NCBI GenBank assembly: GCA_023380755.1
Contig: JAMCSD010000008.1
Coordinates: 30,991-94,990 of the forward strand
Direction: 5' to 3'
Length of the DNA: 64,000 bases
Source of the DNA: Patescibacteria group bacterium
GTDB lineage: Bacteria; Patescibacteria; Microgenomatia; UBA12405
Made by a program: the position numbers and the translations under genes. Below the pieces are notes generated by a model that was given only the letters and a program-made list of their open reading frames with translations, did not search any database and was not told where the DNA came from. Positions 26,775 to 35,692 of this stretch are shown piece by piece (position 1 is the stretch's first letter; every line of letters begins with the position of its first letter).

Positions 26775-28706
26775 GTGAAACAAGTATTGTGGGTAATGGT
26801 GGGGTTATTTTTATTATGGCCAAGGACGGTCGAGGCGGCAAGTTCAAAGTCTTATGCCATTAACAACGTAACAATTACCGGAACGGTAAATAAAGACGGC
26901 TCGATGATGGTCGAAGAAAGACGGACTTACCAATTTAATGGCAGCTACACTTTTGCCTACCAATATATTAATAGGCAAGGAAACGGAACGGCCGGAAGGA
27001 ATGAGCCATATGTATTAAGTCATTTTTCTTTGTGTGACCAAAACCAGTGCTACCGACAATTAACGGGGGCAGAAAAAAATAACGCAGATACCCTAAAACC
27101 GACGCAAACATTTTATGTGGAAGAAAGGGCGGATCAGTATTATATTAAATGGTTTTACCAGGCCTATTCAGAAACTAAAATTTTTAACCTAAGGTACCGG
27201 GTAGATAATGCGGTGACTTTGGACCGCGATGTAGCCGAGTTATATTGGAAACTAGTCGGTGATGGGTGGGAAATTCCGCAAGAGGCAGTGGCAGCAAAGA
27301 TTTTTTTACCGGAAGGAATTGACGGCCAGGCGCTTAAGGCCTGGGCCCACGGACCGACACCAGGAAGAGTGACCATAACCAAAGCGACAGAGGTGGACTA
27401 CACCCTCCCCCAGTTACCGGCAAAAACATTTTTTGAAGCGAGAATCGAGATGCCAAAAAGGGTGTTTAATGGCGGGGCGACCGGAAGCCTAGACAAGGCA
27501 GGAGTGGAGGCACAAGAAGCGGCTTTTATTCAAGAAAGTAAAAAGGAGGCGGCCAGACGTCAAGCAGAGACAACGGGGTTAATAATGATGGAAATACTAC
27601 TGATCACAGGGATGGCAGTAGTTTTTGGAAAAAGAGTCGCTAATTTTTGGAAGTACGGGAAAGATAGTCCCCTGCCACAGGTCACTTTATCGGGGCGGAT
27701 TTGGGAGGCACCAAGTGAGATTGATCCGGCACAAGTGGAACAATTATTATCGGGGCGAAAGGCGTTAACGCCAAAAGCCTTCACGGCAACAGTACTATCA
27801 CTGGTACAAAATAGGTTTTACCGCTTAATAAGAAGCGACCAAAAGGAGGGATTGTTTTTTAAAAATTATCATTATTACTTGGTGCCGGAAACAACGACGA
27901 AAGCTCCATCAAAAATCCAAGCAGTGGTCTTGGATTTGTTATCACGGGTGGGAAAGCGACAAACGATTATCCAAGGCCAGGGGGCGGCGGCAGTGGATTT
28001 ACAAGATATTGTGAGCTGGTGCCGAACTAATCGGTACGAGGCATACCAATTTTTTCAAGATTTTCCTGAGGTGGTTTTGGCGGAAAATTTAGAGGAAGGC
28101 TACTTTGAAGAGAAAGCGCATGAAGAGAAAAACCAAGGGGGGCTGAATGCCTTGTTGGCCTTACTAATGGTAGGATTGTTATTTTTAGGAATTGCCGGAG
28201 GAACGTATTTCCAAAGTGGCGAGATGGCGTTAGTCGGAATCGGAGGAGGGTTGGCGGGGTCCGGTTTGCTGATGATAAGTATTTTTTTGATCGTCTTCGG
28301 AGAAAAGAGAACAGTAAAGGGAGCGGAAGAAGCAGCCAAATGGAAGGCATTTAAACGACACCTGGAAGAATACCGGCAGACACAAAATGACCCAATTGAT
28401 TCGGTAATTATCTGGGAAAAATACTTGGTTTACGGGACAGTATTGGGAGTATCGGCCAAGGCACTGTCTCAATTACCGGTACGGTTCCCAGAAGAACAAC
28501 AGCAAGTGGTAATGGCTTACTGGGGAGGGGCAAGCGCGGGACAGGTGAGCGATTTTTCAAACAGTATTGCTTCCCTATCTTCGGCAATCAGCAGTATCTC
28601 AAACGTTTCCAGTTCTTCATATGGGGCCAGCGGAGTCGGGGGAAGCGGCGGGGCATCGGGCGGAGGAGGTGGCGGCGGCGGCGGTGGCGGCGGCGGGGCC
28701 GGCTGA
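26775..28706 (+). CDS. DUF2207-family membrane protein with Gly-rich tail
   Basis: The 643-aa protein has a signal peptide, then an extracellular beta-rich DUF2207 domain (about residues 25-230). A membrane helix near 270, cytoplasmic domain, two more helices near 470-520, and a Ser-rich then poly-Gly C-terminus follow. The family is widespread and uncharacterised. The GTG start lies 6 nt after TATAAT (26763-26768), a leaderless arrangement. Confidence 0.85.
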   Translation: MKQVLWVMVGLFLLWPRTVEAASSKSYAINNVTITGTVNKDGSMMVEERRTYQFNGSYTFAYQYINRQGNGTAGRNEPYVLSHFSLCDQNQCYRQLTGAEKNNADTLKPTQTFYVEERADQYYIKWFYQAYSETKIFNLRYRVDNAVTLDRDVAELYWKLVGDGWEIPQEAVAAKIFLPEGIDGQALKAWAHGPTPGRVTITKATEVDYTLPQLPAKTFFEARIEMPKRVFNGGATGSLDKAGVEAQEAAFIQESKKEAARRQAETTGLIMMEILLITGMAVVFGKRVANFWKYGKDSPLPQVTLSGRIWEAPSEIDPAQVEQLLSGRKALTPKAFTATVLSLVQNRFYRLIRSDQKEGLFFKNYHYYLVPETTTKAPSKIQAVVLDLLSRVGKRQTIIQGQGAAAVDLQDIVSWCRTNRYEAYQFFQDFPEVVLAENLEEGYFEEKAHEEKNQGGLNALLALLMVGLLFLGIAGGTYFQSGEMALVGIGGGLAGSGLLMISIFLIVFGEKRTVKGAEEAAKWKAFKRHLEEYRQTQNDPIDSVIIWEKYLVYGTVLGVSAKALSQLPVRFPEEQQQVVMAYWGGASAGQVSDFSNSIASLSSAISSISNVSSSSYGASGVGGSGGASGGGGGGGGGGGGGAG

Positions 28707-28726
28707 GGATAGGCTATAATAAGTAC

Positions 28727-29503
28727 ATGCAGGTGGAAAATTTAAGCCGGATTGAGTTAGAACTGCTTTTTGGACAATGGGGAAGAAGGAACGGGATAAG
28801 GAAACATTTACTTGACCTGGATGACACGATTTGTGATACCGATAAAGTATTTAAGGAACAATTTCTGGCCTGCAGTGCATACCTGGCCAGAAAGGCGCCC
28901 CAACTGGGGCCAGAGCAATGGAAGAAAAAGTTAGTGGAAGTGAATGATGGTCTCTTTGCCTCGCTGGGGGTAAGACGAGAGAAGTTGGGGGCAGTGATGA
29001 CGGAAGTAGGAAAGCAATACAGCCTGCCGGGAGAAGTACGGGAGACAGCGTGGGGAATTTTGGACCAAATTTATGAGCGGCCAATACAAATGCTACCGGG
29101 AGCAGAAGAGGGGTTGGCTTTTATTAAAAAATGCGGGGTACCATTGGGGATAGTAACTCACGGAGGCTTACAGTGGAGCTGGCGGAAATACCAATGGTTG
29201 AACATGGCGCGTTATTTAGACTGGGATGAGGTGTATGTAGTAGACGAAAACGGGCATAAAACAGAACGGTCATGGCAAGAGGGATGCCGATACCATGGGG
29301 TAAAACCAGAAGAGTGTTGCGTGACGGGTAATAGTCCCCTGTCGGACATCAACCCAGCACTAAATATCGGAGTCCGACATTGCTTTTTGGTGGAAAATGA
29401 TGGTTTGTGGTCCATCCACAAGGTGCCGCTAGTAAAAGAAGTGAAAAGGATCCCCGACCTGTCAGCCTTTATCGGATTGGGGGCGGAATACTTGACGGCA
29501 TAA
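28727..29503 (+). CDS. HAD-superfamily phosphatase
   Basis: The 258-aa HAD hydrolase has motif I DLDDTICDT, motif II VTHGG, a Lys in NGHKTERSW and motif IV GNSPLSDINPA, where Ser/Pro replaces one of the usual Asp residues (GDSxxSDI). A helical cap sits between motifs I and II, and a charged ~20-aa segment precedes motif I. It is probably a small-molecule phosphatase. TATAAT ends 6 nt before ATG. Confidence 0.88.
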   Translation: MQVENLSRIELELLFGQWGRRNGIRKHLLDLDDTICDTDKVFKEQFLACSAYLARKAPQLGPEQWKKKLVEVNDGLFASLGVRREKLGAVMTEVGKQYSLPGEVRETAWGILDQIYERPIQMLPGAEEGLAFIKKCGVPLGIVTHGGLQWSWRKYQWLNMARYLDWDEVYVVDENGHKTERSWQEGCRYHGVKPEECCVTGNSPLSDINPALNIGVRHCFLVENDGLWSIHKVPLVKEVKRIPDLSAFIGLGAEYLTA

Positions 29504-29524
29504 ATTGTTTTATAATGATGATAT

Positions 29525-29929
29525 ATGCCAAGAAAAAACGAGGAGGATTTTAAAGAGGAAACTAAAGTTCACGTAGACCGGGAAGAAGCCGCTGGCGGCT
29601 GGGAAGAGCGCCGCGCCAAGTCACACGATATTGTGTGGGCGTGGGTATTAATTTTTGCGGGGATAACATTTTTGCTTAATAATACCGGAGTAATTCCATG
29701 GGCAATTTGGGGAGAGTTGTGGCGATTTTGGCCGATATTGCTAGTCCTGGGAGGGTTGAGATTGGTTTTGGGGCGAGGACGGACGGGAGAAGCAATTGTA
29801 GGATTAGTAACCGTGTTCTCGTTAGTGGTGATACTGGCGTACGCCCTGCGAGCGGTGGGATCACCGTTGGTGCCGTCGCTAGGACTGGACAAACTGCCGG
29901 CATTCCCCTATCTGGATCAAAACCGGTAA
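29525..29929 (+). CDS. LiaI/LiaF-like membrane protein (DUF5668-type)
   Basis: The 134-aa protein has a charged N-terminus and about three membrane helices, with WAIWGELWRFWPILLVLGGLRL, typical of LiaF/DUF5668 transmembrane regions. Such proteins modulate envelope-stress signalling. A similar element ends the PspC protein at 35.2 kb. TATAAT 29511-29516 lies 8 nt before the ATG. Confidence 0.75.
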   Translation: MPRKNEEDFKEETKVHVDREEAAGGWEERRAKSHDIVWAWVLIFAGITFLLNNTGVIPWAIWGELWRFWPILLVLGGLRLVLGRGRTGEAIVGLVTVFSLVVILAYALRAVGSPLVPSLGLDKLPAFPYLDQNR

Positions 29930-29935
29930 TCCGAG

Positions 29936-30304
29936 TTATTGGCCGTCAAAAGAATTGATGGAGTTATTGCCAGTGGAAGCGGAACTGTCGACCGAGGTGC
30001 GAATATCAAGTCCGTTTTGGCGGGATTGGGTTTTTTGTTCAAGGTGACATGAAGAACCAGTGGCAGTTTGAGTCCGACCATTAACCGTAAGGGTACAGGT
30101 ACTTTTACCGGAGGAAGAAGCGCTAGGAGAAGCGGAGGGGAGCGGGGTAACGGTAACAACATCCTCAACACCTTTAACATTCTGAAGGGTACCGGGAGAA
30201 ACGGCCGGAACCGGAGCCCGAGGAGGACGGTGAAGTAAATATTGATTAACAGCGGTAGCGAGGACGGTAAAAACGATGAGGATGACAAAAACTTCTTTAT
30301 TCAT
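29936..30304 (-). CDS. Small membrane-anchored protein
   Basis: The 122-aa protein has an N-terminal membrane helix, a Pro/Ser/Thr linker and a small domain with two Cys (STCTLTVNG and SSCHLEQ) likely joined by a disulfide. Its start overlaps the end of the phosphatase gene upstream by 8 nt, so the two are one operon. No family recognised. Confidence 0.65.
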   Translation of the reverse strand: MNKEVFVILIVFTVLATAVNQYLLHRPPRAPVPAVSPGTLQNVKGVEDVVTVTPLPSASPSASSSGKSTCTLTVNGRTQTATGSSCHLEQKTQSRQNGLDIRTSVDSSASTGNNSINSFDGQ

Positions 30305-30755
30305 GTTGGGTAGGGTGGCTAATTAACCGATCAATGAGAACAGTCACCTGGGACCGAATACGGGTGAACTGAGTTTCGGAGAAGGTGATGATTTCCTCAT
30401 CAGTAAGGTCGGGAGTAATATCTTTAATGTCCCAGACCTGGTATTCAGTTCCTTTATAATTATAGCGCTTTTGACAGACCTCCAGATGCCAAGGCGTCAT
30501 AAAAATAATGAGGTCTTGAGAACCAAGGAGTGCGGGGGTGGTCTGGACCCAGGTAGGAGAAAGATAGTCTAAGAGATTATTATTTTTAAGAAGGCGGAGG
30601 GCATACCAGGCAATCGGACCATTCTCGGCATTTACGGCTTGAATCCCGCTGGAAGTGAGGTGAAACTGGGGATGGTTCTTGAGCAAGTAACGTCCAAAAC
30701 TTTCACAAAGGCGGCTGCGAAAAACATTGCCAGTACAGATAAAATGTAGGTTCAT
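30297..30755 (-). CDS. Low-molecular-weight protein-tyrosine phosphatase
   Basis: The 152-aa protein shows the active-site P-loop CTGNVFRS (C-x5-R, residues 7-13) at the N-terminus and the general-acid region DIKDITPD near the C-terminus. This is the LMW-PTP/arsenate reductase fold. It dephosphorylates protein tyrosine or small molecules. The promoter is the shared -10 palindrome at 30763-30770. Confidence 0.88.
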   Translation of the reverse strand: MNLHFICTGNVFRSRLCESFGRYLLKNHPQFHLTSSGIQAVNAENGPIAWYALRLLKNNNLLDYLSPTWVQTTPALLGSQDLIIFMTPWHLEVCQKRYNYKGTEYQVWDIKDITPDLTDEEIITFSETQFTRIRSQVTVLIDRLISHPTQHE

Positions 30756-30762
30756 CTGGTGA

Positions 30763-30770
30763 ATTATAAT
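30763..30770. promoter_or_regulatory. Bidirectional overlapping -10 boxes
   Basis: ATTATAAT contains TATAAT on both strands. Minus: 7 nt to ATG 30755. Plus: 6 nt to GTG 30777. It probably serves two divergent leaderless genes. Confidence 0.7.
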
Positions 30771-30776
30771 GTATGG

Positions 30777-32615
30777 GTGAGCATGAAAGTGAAATTGGGG
30801 AAAGGATTGTTAATGATATTGGTCGGTTGCGGGTTAATAAATCCTCTGAAAATACAGGCAGCGGAGTTAAGTTGCCCCAACAGATACGCCACTATTATTA
30901 ATCCAGTAAGAAGTAGGAGCTTGTGGCGAGACAAGAGCCTGAAACCAATTAATAACCAATATGGGGCAATAGAAAAAGATGGGTTGGCAGCCACATGGCT
31001 ATTACAAGATGATGTCTTAAAAGATAAAGAACTAATGGGGGTGATAAAAAGTTTTGACCAAAAACAAGAAAAGGGGGTCTTTTTGGAGGTGAGTGAACAA
31101 CTGGCCCAAGAAAGCGGGGTGATATACCCGGCCCATACTTATTGGTATAACCCGGGGGTAGTCTTTTTGTCGGCCTACCAACAAAGTGAAAGAAGGCGGT
31201 TGATCGATAACCTGATGAAAGATTTTAAGGCTAACTTTGGAGATTATCCAAAGGCAGCCGGGGCGTGGTGGATTGATTCATACTCCGTTGATTATTTAAG
31301 GGAAAGATACGGTGTTAAGGCTATGATGATTGTGGCTGACCAAAAGACGACGGACCATTACGGGGTATGGGGGCAGTGGTGGGGAGTGCCCTATTACCCC
31401 AGCAGGGCCAATGTGTTAGTACCGGCCAGTACCACCAAAAACAAAGAAGATGTAGTGATGGTCCAATGGGCCCAAAGAGATCCAAAACTGGCCCAAGGGG
31501 AAGGACCAAAATTTTCAAACTATTCACTCCAAGCGAATGATTACATCAGCCAAGGAAAAACAACAAATTATTTTAAGGAATTGGGGAAAATTTATTTGGA
31601 TTGCAGCAACAAGGTGGGCCAAATTACGGTCGGACTGGAAACTGGGATGGAAAGCGTGGGATTTATCGAGGAATATGGACGACAAATGGAAGCGATAGCT
31701 GAAATGAAGGGGGTGGAGGCGGTGACTATGAGCCAATTTTATGAACAATTTGCCAAAGTATATCGCCAGTGGCCGGAAGCAGCAGTGGTGGGAACAGAGA
31801 AAGAGTGGACGATGGACACGAAAGGCCGTAGATACGAAGGAGGAGAAAAGTTGGCTTACCAGGCAGGAGTGGCATTTGAGGATTATTGGGTGGCAGATAA
31901 AAGCGAGTTTTTAAACAGAAACTTAATAACCCAAGGTAAGCAAGTAGATAAAAACTATTGGCCAGTGTGGATGGGGCTCGCGGGAGGAATGAGCGTGTGG
32001 CTGGTATTAAAGAAAAAATGGCGGGGATGGCTGGTGGGAGTATTATTTGGTTGGGGGGCTTTTGGCCTATTATTACGATCAGGTTATGAGTATGGATGGC
32101 AGGTTTTTTACGGACCAAAGGTAAATAATTTAGAAGTTGCCCAAATAGCGGCAGTAGGAATAACGGGACTTTTAGTCGTGGCGGGATTGAAGTTGATTAA
32201 AAGAAAGGATTTGTGGTGGCTGATGCCAGCTACCTTTGCCGGAGACGCGGTCTTAAAGGCGTTGAGGTTTTCAGTGATCGACCAAAAATATTTGGCGGGG
32301 GTGTTAATAGGAAATTTCCGACTGTTAGCAATCGGAATAGGTAAGGGAGGACTCAGCTTCCTGAACAGCCATCTTATCGGATACCAAGCCGGAGCATTGT
32401 TGAAATTTGATTTTAATAAAATATGGGAAAATGGGGTGGTAAGCCTATTCCTTTACCCCGTAGCCCATATGGTAATAGCGGTGGGATTGGGGTGGATTTT
32501 GGCCAGGTTACCCAAAAAATACGGAGTGATAGTCTGGGGGCTGTTGGTGGTGGCTTTAGGATGGTTGATCGGGACAGCAATGGCGGACCCAAGAGTAGTG
32601 GTACCAATTACTTAG
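30777..32615 (+). CDS. Polysaccharide deacetylase-like membrane protein
   Basis: The product is about 612 aa. A signal peptide is followed by an extracytoplasmic domain of about 360 residues. GAWWIDSYSVDYLRERYGVKAM and GVIYPAHTYWYNPG recall the NodB/deacetylase-like barrel fold. The C-terminal third has six or more membrane helices. The deacetylase fold assignment rests on limited similarity. GTG 30777 fits the leaderless spacing (TATAAT 30765-30770), better than the earlier in-frame start at 30759. It probably remodels surface carbohydrate together with the GT39-like neighbour. Confidence 0.6.
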   Translation: MSMKVKLGKGLLMILVGCGLINPLKIQAAELSCPNRYATIINPVRSRSLWRDKSLKPINNQYGAIEKDGLAATWLLQDDVLKDKELMGVIKSFDQKQEKGVFLEVSEQLAQESGVIYPAHTYWYNPGVVFLSAYQQSERRRLIDNLMKDFKANFGDYPKAAGAWWIDSYSVDYLRERYGVKAMMIVADQKTTDHYGVWGQWWGVPYYPSRANVLVPASTTKNKEDVVMVQWAQRDPKLAQGEGPKFSNYSLQANDYISQGKTTNYFKELGKIYLDCSNKVGQITVGLETGMESVGFIEEYGRQMEAIAEMKGVEAVTMSQFYEQFAKVYRQWPEAAVVGTEKEWTMDTKGRRYEGGEKLAYQAGVAFEDYWVADKSEFLNRNLITQGKQVDKNYWPVWMGLAGGMSVWLVLKKKWRGWLVGVLFGWGAFGLLLRSGYEYGWQVFYGPKVNNLEVAQIAAVGITGLLVVAGLKLIKRKDLWWLMPATFAGDAVLKALRFSVIDQKYLAGVLIGNFRLLAIGIGKGGLSFLNSHLIGYQAGALLKFDFNKIWENGVVSLFLYPVAHMVIAVGLGWILARLPKKYGVIVWGLLVVALGWLIGTAMADPRVVVPIT

Positions 32616-33891
32616 ACCAGGTTTCAAGGGTCAGTTGACGAAAATTAATCAGGCGAGGAGGAGCATAACCGAGACCGGACAACTGAGGACGAGGATTAAG
32701 GCCATAAATGTCAAAACCATAAGGCAAGAGAATGAACGAAGAAGGAGGAGAAGAAAGAGCGGCAACATCTTTGACAATAATATCGGGACGATAATATTTA
32801 AGGGGGTCAGCAAAAGACGGAATCAGATAGACGGTGGCGGCGCGAGGAAGAGAAGCAGCAAGAGAGCGCCAGTCTTCACGATAGAAGGCAGGAATAAAGA
32901 GATAAGCTAAAGAAGTAATAAGAAAGATAACTAAAACCAGCAGCCGGAGAAGGGTGAGGCGGGTTTGGGCAAGCAATAAAGCCAACAGAGGAAGAAGAAA
33001 AAGGTAACGAAAATACTGGAGCATAGGAGTATTGAAGGAAACCAAAAAAGCCAAGAGGAGCGGGGTGATTAAAAAGTATTTGAAGAATTTAGAAGGGGCG
33101 GTAAGGGCGAGAAAGAAGGTAATAAGGGCGGCCAAACCAGAAAGAAGGTAATAAAGGAATTTAGGGTAGAAACTAATCCGGCCGATGGTGAATTTAAGCG
33201 GGATTAAGAGAAGGTTTTTGAGATTGGCCTGGCCTAAAACCGGGGACCAGTGGGTGACATTAACAAGGGCGGTTTGGGAATAAACAAACTGGTGTAACAC
33301 TAGAGGGAAGAGCAGCAGCAGGGCAAATAAAGGCCCCGGGAGAGTGGCGAAAAAACGATGGGGCTGGCGTTTGATTAAAAGATAACCATAAAGGGTGAGC
33401 AAGAAAAAGACAGCGCCATAATGAGTGAGGAGGGCCAGAGAAGCAAAAAGGTTAAAGAGAAAATATTTTTTTTGGAGAAAAAAATAGAAAGAGGCTGTGA
33501 TAAAAAGAGTGAGCAAGGAATACATGCGGGCTTCCTGAGAATAATAAATGACCAAGGGATTAAAAAGGAAAAAAGCAGCAGCCCAAAGTGGGTTAATTTT
33601 CTTGGTAGTTTTGGCAATCAAAAAAACAATTAGTCCGGTAAGGAGGGAGGCAATAACAGAAGGGAAACGAAGGGCAATTTCGGAAAGGCCAAAAATGGAA
33701 GTCCAAAATTTTTCCAGGAGATAAAAGAGCGGGGGGTGAAAATCGGTGGGGGCAAACCGAGTGACGAGGCCACGATAAGAAAAGTAGCGGACAACATTGG
33801 CAGTGGTGGCTTCATCAAGCCAAAGGGATTGATTAAGAGCAATGAGACGAAGCAAAAAGGCAGCCAAAAAAAGGGTGGTTATCTTTTTCAC
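32608..33891 (-). CDS. GT39-like membrane glycosyltransferase
   Basis: The 427-aa integral membrane protein has about eleven helices. The first luminal loop has NQSLWLDEATTANV and further on DFHPPLFYLLEKFW, which is the conserved Asp/Glu loop of PMT/ArnT-type, dolichol- or undecaprenyl-phosphate-sugar-dependent transferases. It mannosylates or glycosylates surface substrates. GTG 33891 was chosen because TATACT lies 7 nt upstream; the longer frame runs over the divergent small gene and rnhB. Confidence 0.85.
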   Translation of the reverse strand: MKKITTLFLAAFLLRLIALNQSLWLDEATTANVVRYFSYRGLVTRFAPTDFHPPLFYLLEKFWTSIFGLSEIALRFPSVIASLLTGLIVFLIAKTTKKINPLWAAAFFLFNPLVIYYSQEARMYSLLTLFITASFYFFLQKKYFLFNLFASLALLTHYGAVFFLLTLYGYLLIKRQPHRFFATLPGPLFALLLLFPLVLHQFVYSQTALVNVTHWSPVLGQANLKNLLLIPLKFTIGRISFYPKFLYYLLSGLAALITFFLALTAPSKFFKYFLITPLLLAFLVSFNTPMLQYFRYLFLLPLLALLLAQTRLTLLRLLVLVIFLITSLAYLFIPAFYREDWRSLAASLPRAATVYLIPSFADPLKYYRPDIIVKDVAALSSPPSSFILLPYGFDIYGLNPRPQLSGLGYAPPRLINFRQLTLETWSK

Positions 33892-33898
33892 TATACGT

Positions 33899-33906
33899 AG
33901 TATACT
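33899..33906. promoter_or_regulatory. Bidirectional overlapping -10 boxes
   Basis: The perfect 8-bp palindrome AGTATACT gives TATACT on both strands. Minus: 7 nt to GTG 33891. Plus: 5 nt to ATG 33912. The two start codons are only 20 nt apart, so both transcripts must be leaderless if this promoter is used. Confidence 0.7.
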
Positions 33907-33911
33907 CGGGC

Positions 33912-34052
33912 ATGGCAGAAGTATTGACAGTGGTTGATGGGGTAGTGACGGTCGGAAAATGCCGGTGCGGTAAGGTGTTATCGTTGACAGCAACGAGCCA
34001 ATGGTATTGCCTAATCTTAAACTTGAGACTTTGCGACAGAGAGGGGAATTAA
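33912..34052 (+). CDS. 46-aa Cys-containing small protein
   Basis: The short frame MAEVLTVVDGVVTVGKCRCG... has four Cys (CRC at 17-19, WYC at 33, LC at 41), which could hold a metal or disulfides. It fits exactly between the divergent glycosyltransferase start and the convergent rnhB stop. It has TATACT 5 nt before ATG. Too short for family recognition; context and promoter support it being real. Confidence 0.5.
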   Translation: MAEVLTVVDGVVTVGKCRCGKVLSLTATSQWYCLILNLRLCDREGN

Positions 34053-34054
34053 GT

Positions 34055-34678
34055 TTACCGTAAAAAATCTTGAACCGGTTTGCAGGAAAGGCGATGAAGA
34101 GGGCAAGGACCAAATTGAACCAGGGCTTGCTGGTGGAGCTGGGTACCATAGCCTTTGTGGCGGTCAAAGCCATATTGGGGATAGAGTTTGGCTAAATCGG
34201 TCATGAGGGTATCACGGTGGACTTTGGCCAAAATGGAGGCAGCAGCAATGGTGGCACAAGACCGGTCACCGGCAATGACAGAGCGGTAGCGAAGGGGAAC
34301 CGGAAGGCGATAATTACCGTCGATAAGAAGAAAGTCAGCAACAGAAAAGTGGTTAATAATTTCGGCAATAGAAAGGGTTAAGGCAGAAGAAAGGCCATGG
34401 GTATCGATAAAGCGATTGTCTTTGGAGACAAGAAAATGATTAAGTTGAGCAAGGTGGCGGGCCACTAGGGTGCGACGTTGACGAGCGGTGAGCAACTTGG
34501 AATCGCGAAGATGATACCGATAAAGGCGTGATAGCGGAAAGGATTGAAGGTCAAAAAGGCAGCCAGCAACGGTCACCGGACCGGCCCAAGGCCCCCGACC
34601 GACTTCATCAATAGCCAATAAGTAACGGGTTCCCGAGGGAATTAAAGAAGTCTCAAGTTTAAGATTAGGCAATACCAT
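34055..34678 (-). CDS. rnhB: Ribonuclease HII
   Basis: The 207-aa enzyme removes RNA from RNA/DNA hybrids and single ribonucleotides. Motifs: AIDEVGRGPWAGPV (catalytic Asp-Glu), a conserved DSK in LRDSKLL, LIDGNYRLP (Asp), and AAASILAKVHRD. TAAAAT lies 5 nt before the ATG (leaderless). Normal length for the family. Confidence 0.96.
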   Translation of the reverse strand: MVLPNLKLETSLIPSGTRYLLAIDEVGRGPWAGPVTVAGCLFDLQSFPLSRLYRYHLRDSKLLTARQRRTLVARHLAQLNHFLVSKDNRFIDTHGLSSALTLSIAEIINHFSVADFLLIDGNYRLPVPLRYRSVIAGDRSCATIAAASILAKVHRDTLMTDLAKLYPQYGFDRHKGYGTQLHQQALVQFGPCPLHRLSCKPVQDFLR

Positions 34679-34751
34679 GAGTGATTTTAGCAGGAGGCTT
34701 GAAATTAATAAGAAGTACTCCTATTATTATAGTGTTAGTTTAATAAAGTAT

Positions 34752-35216
34752 ATGCTACAAGAAGGACAAAAAGCGCCGGATTTTACTTTGCCGGACCAAA
34801 ATAACCAAAAGCATAGTTTGAGCGATTACCGCGGAGAATGGGTATTATTATACTTCTACCCCAAAGATGATACGCCGGGGTGCACCAAGGAGGCGTGCGG
34901 AATACAAGGAAGTTTGAGCTTGTTTAACCAGGCAAAAAGCCAAGTACTGGGGGTAAGTGTGGATTCGATAAAAAGCCACAAGAAGTTTGCGGAAAAATAC
35001 GGTTTGACCTTTCCCCTACTGGCTGATGAAAGTAAGCAGGTAGTCCGAGAATACGATGTCTGGAAAAACAAAAAATTTATGGGGAAGGAATACCAAGGTA
35101 TAGTGCGAAGTTCGTTTTTGATAAACCCGGAAGGTAAAATTGCTAAAATTTATCAACAAGTCAGACCGGAAATCCATGCCCAAGAAGTGTTGACCGACCT
35201 CATCATGAACCGCTAA
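34752..35216 (+). CDS. bcp: Bcp-type peroxiredoxin
   Basis: The 154-aa atypical peroxiredoxin has peroxidatic Cys in TPGCTKEACG, with a second Cys five residues on, as in Bcp/PrxQ. It reduces peroxides using thioredoxin. ATG 34752 is the family-like start (MLQEGQKAPDF); a weak TTTAAT lies 7 nt upstream. The longer frame would be antisense to the rnhB start. Confidence 0.93.
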   Translation: MLQEGQKAPDFTLPDQNNQKHSLSDYRGEWVLLYFYPKDDTPGCTKEACGIQGSLSLFNQAKSQVLGVSVDSIKSHKKFAEKYGLTFPLLADESKQVVREYDVWKNKKFMGKEYQGIVRSSFLINPEGKIAKIYQQVRPEIHAQEVLTDLIMNR

Positions 35217-35235
35217 AGGGTGTTATACTCATTTC

Positions 35236-35685
35236 ATGGTAGAAACAACAAAAAAACTGTATCGTTCGAACAAAGATTACGTGATTGCCGGAGTGGCAGG
35301 AGGCTTAGGAGAATATTTCGGAGTTGATTCGATAATTATCAGATTGCTGTTGGTGGTGTTGGCTTTGGGGGGCGGATCAGGAATTCTGATTTATTTAGTG
35401 TTGGCAATTATTGTTCCCCGGGAGCCGGGAGAAGTGGTCGAAGTGGACAGAAAAGAAAAAGTAGAAAAAATGGCTCAAGACGTAGGGGAAAGAGTTAAAA
35501 AAGTGGCTGATGAATACCGGGATGACAGAACGGGCGAGCGGCGGCATGGAGCCCTGGGATGGATTGTGCTGCTTTTGGGACTATTTTTACTGCTTAACCA
35601 GGTGATTCCCGGATGGTTTCGAGCGGACCTTTTTTGGCCGGTGGCTCTGATTTTGGCCGGGGTCTATTTGATGGTCCGAAGGTAA
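35236..35685 (+). CDS. PspC-domain membrane protein
   Basis: The 149-aa protein has an N-terminal PspC domain (KLYRSNKDYVIAGVAGGLGE..., membrane helix near residue 45). A charged helical linker and two C-terminal helices of LiaF/DUF5668 type (WPVALILAGVYLMVRR) follow. It probably senses envelope stress. TATACT ends 6 nt before ATG. It is likely co-transcribed with the MFS gene 7 nt downstream. Confidence 0.87.
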   Translation: MVETTKKLYRSNKDYVIAGVAGGLGEYFGVDSIIIRLLLVVLALGGGSGILIYLVLAIIVPREPGEVVEVDRKEKVEKMAQDVGERVKKVADEYRDDRTGERRHGALGWIVLLLGLFLLLNQVIPGWFRADLFWPVALILAGVYLMVRR

Positions 35686-35692
35686 GAGAAAA

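Noticed and set aside
28655..28705. GGCGGC-rich tract as a structural repeat
   Set aside because: It encodes the poly-Gly tail of the DUF2207 protein.
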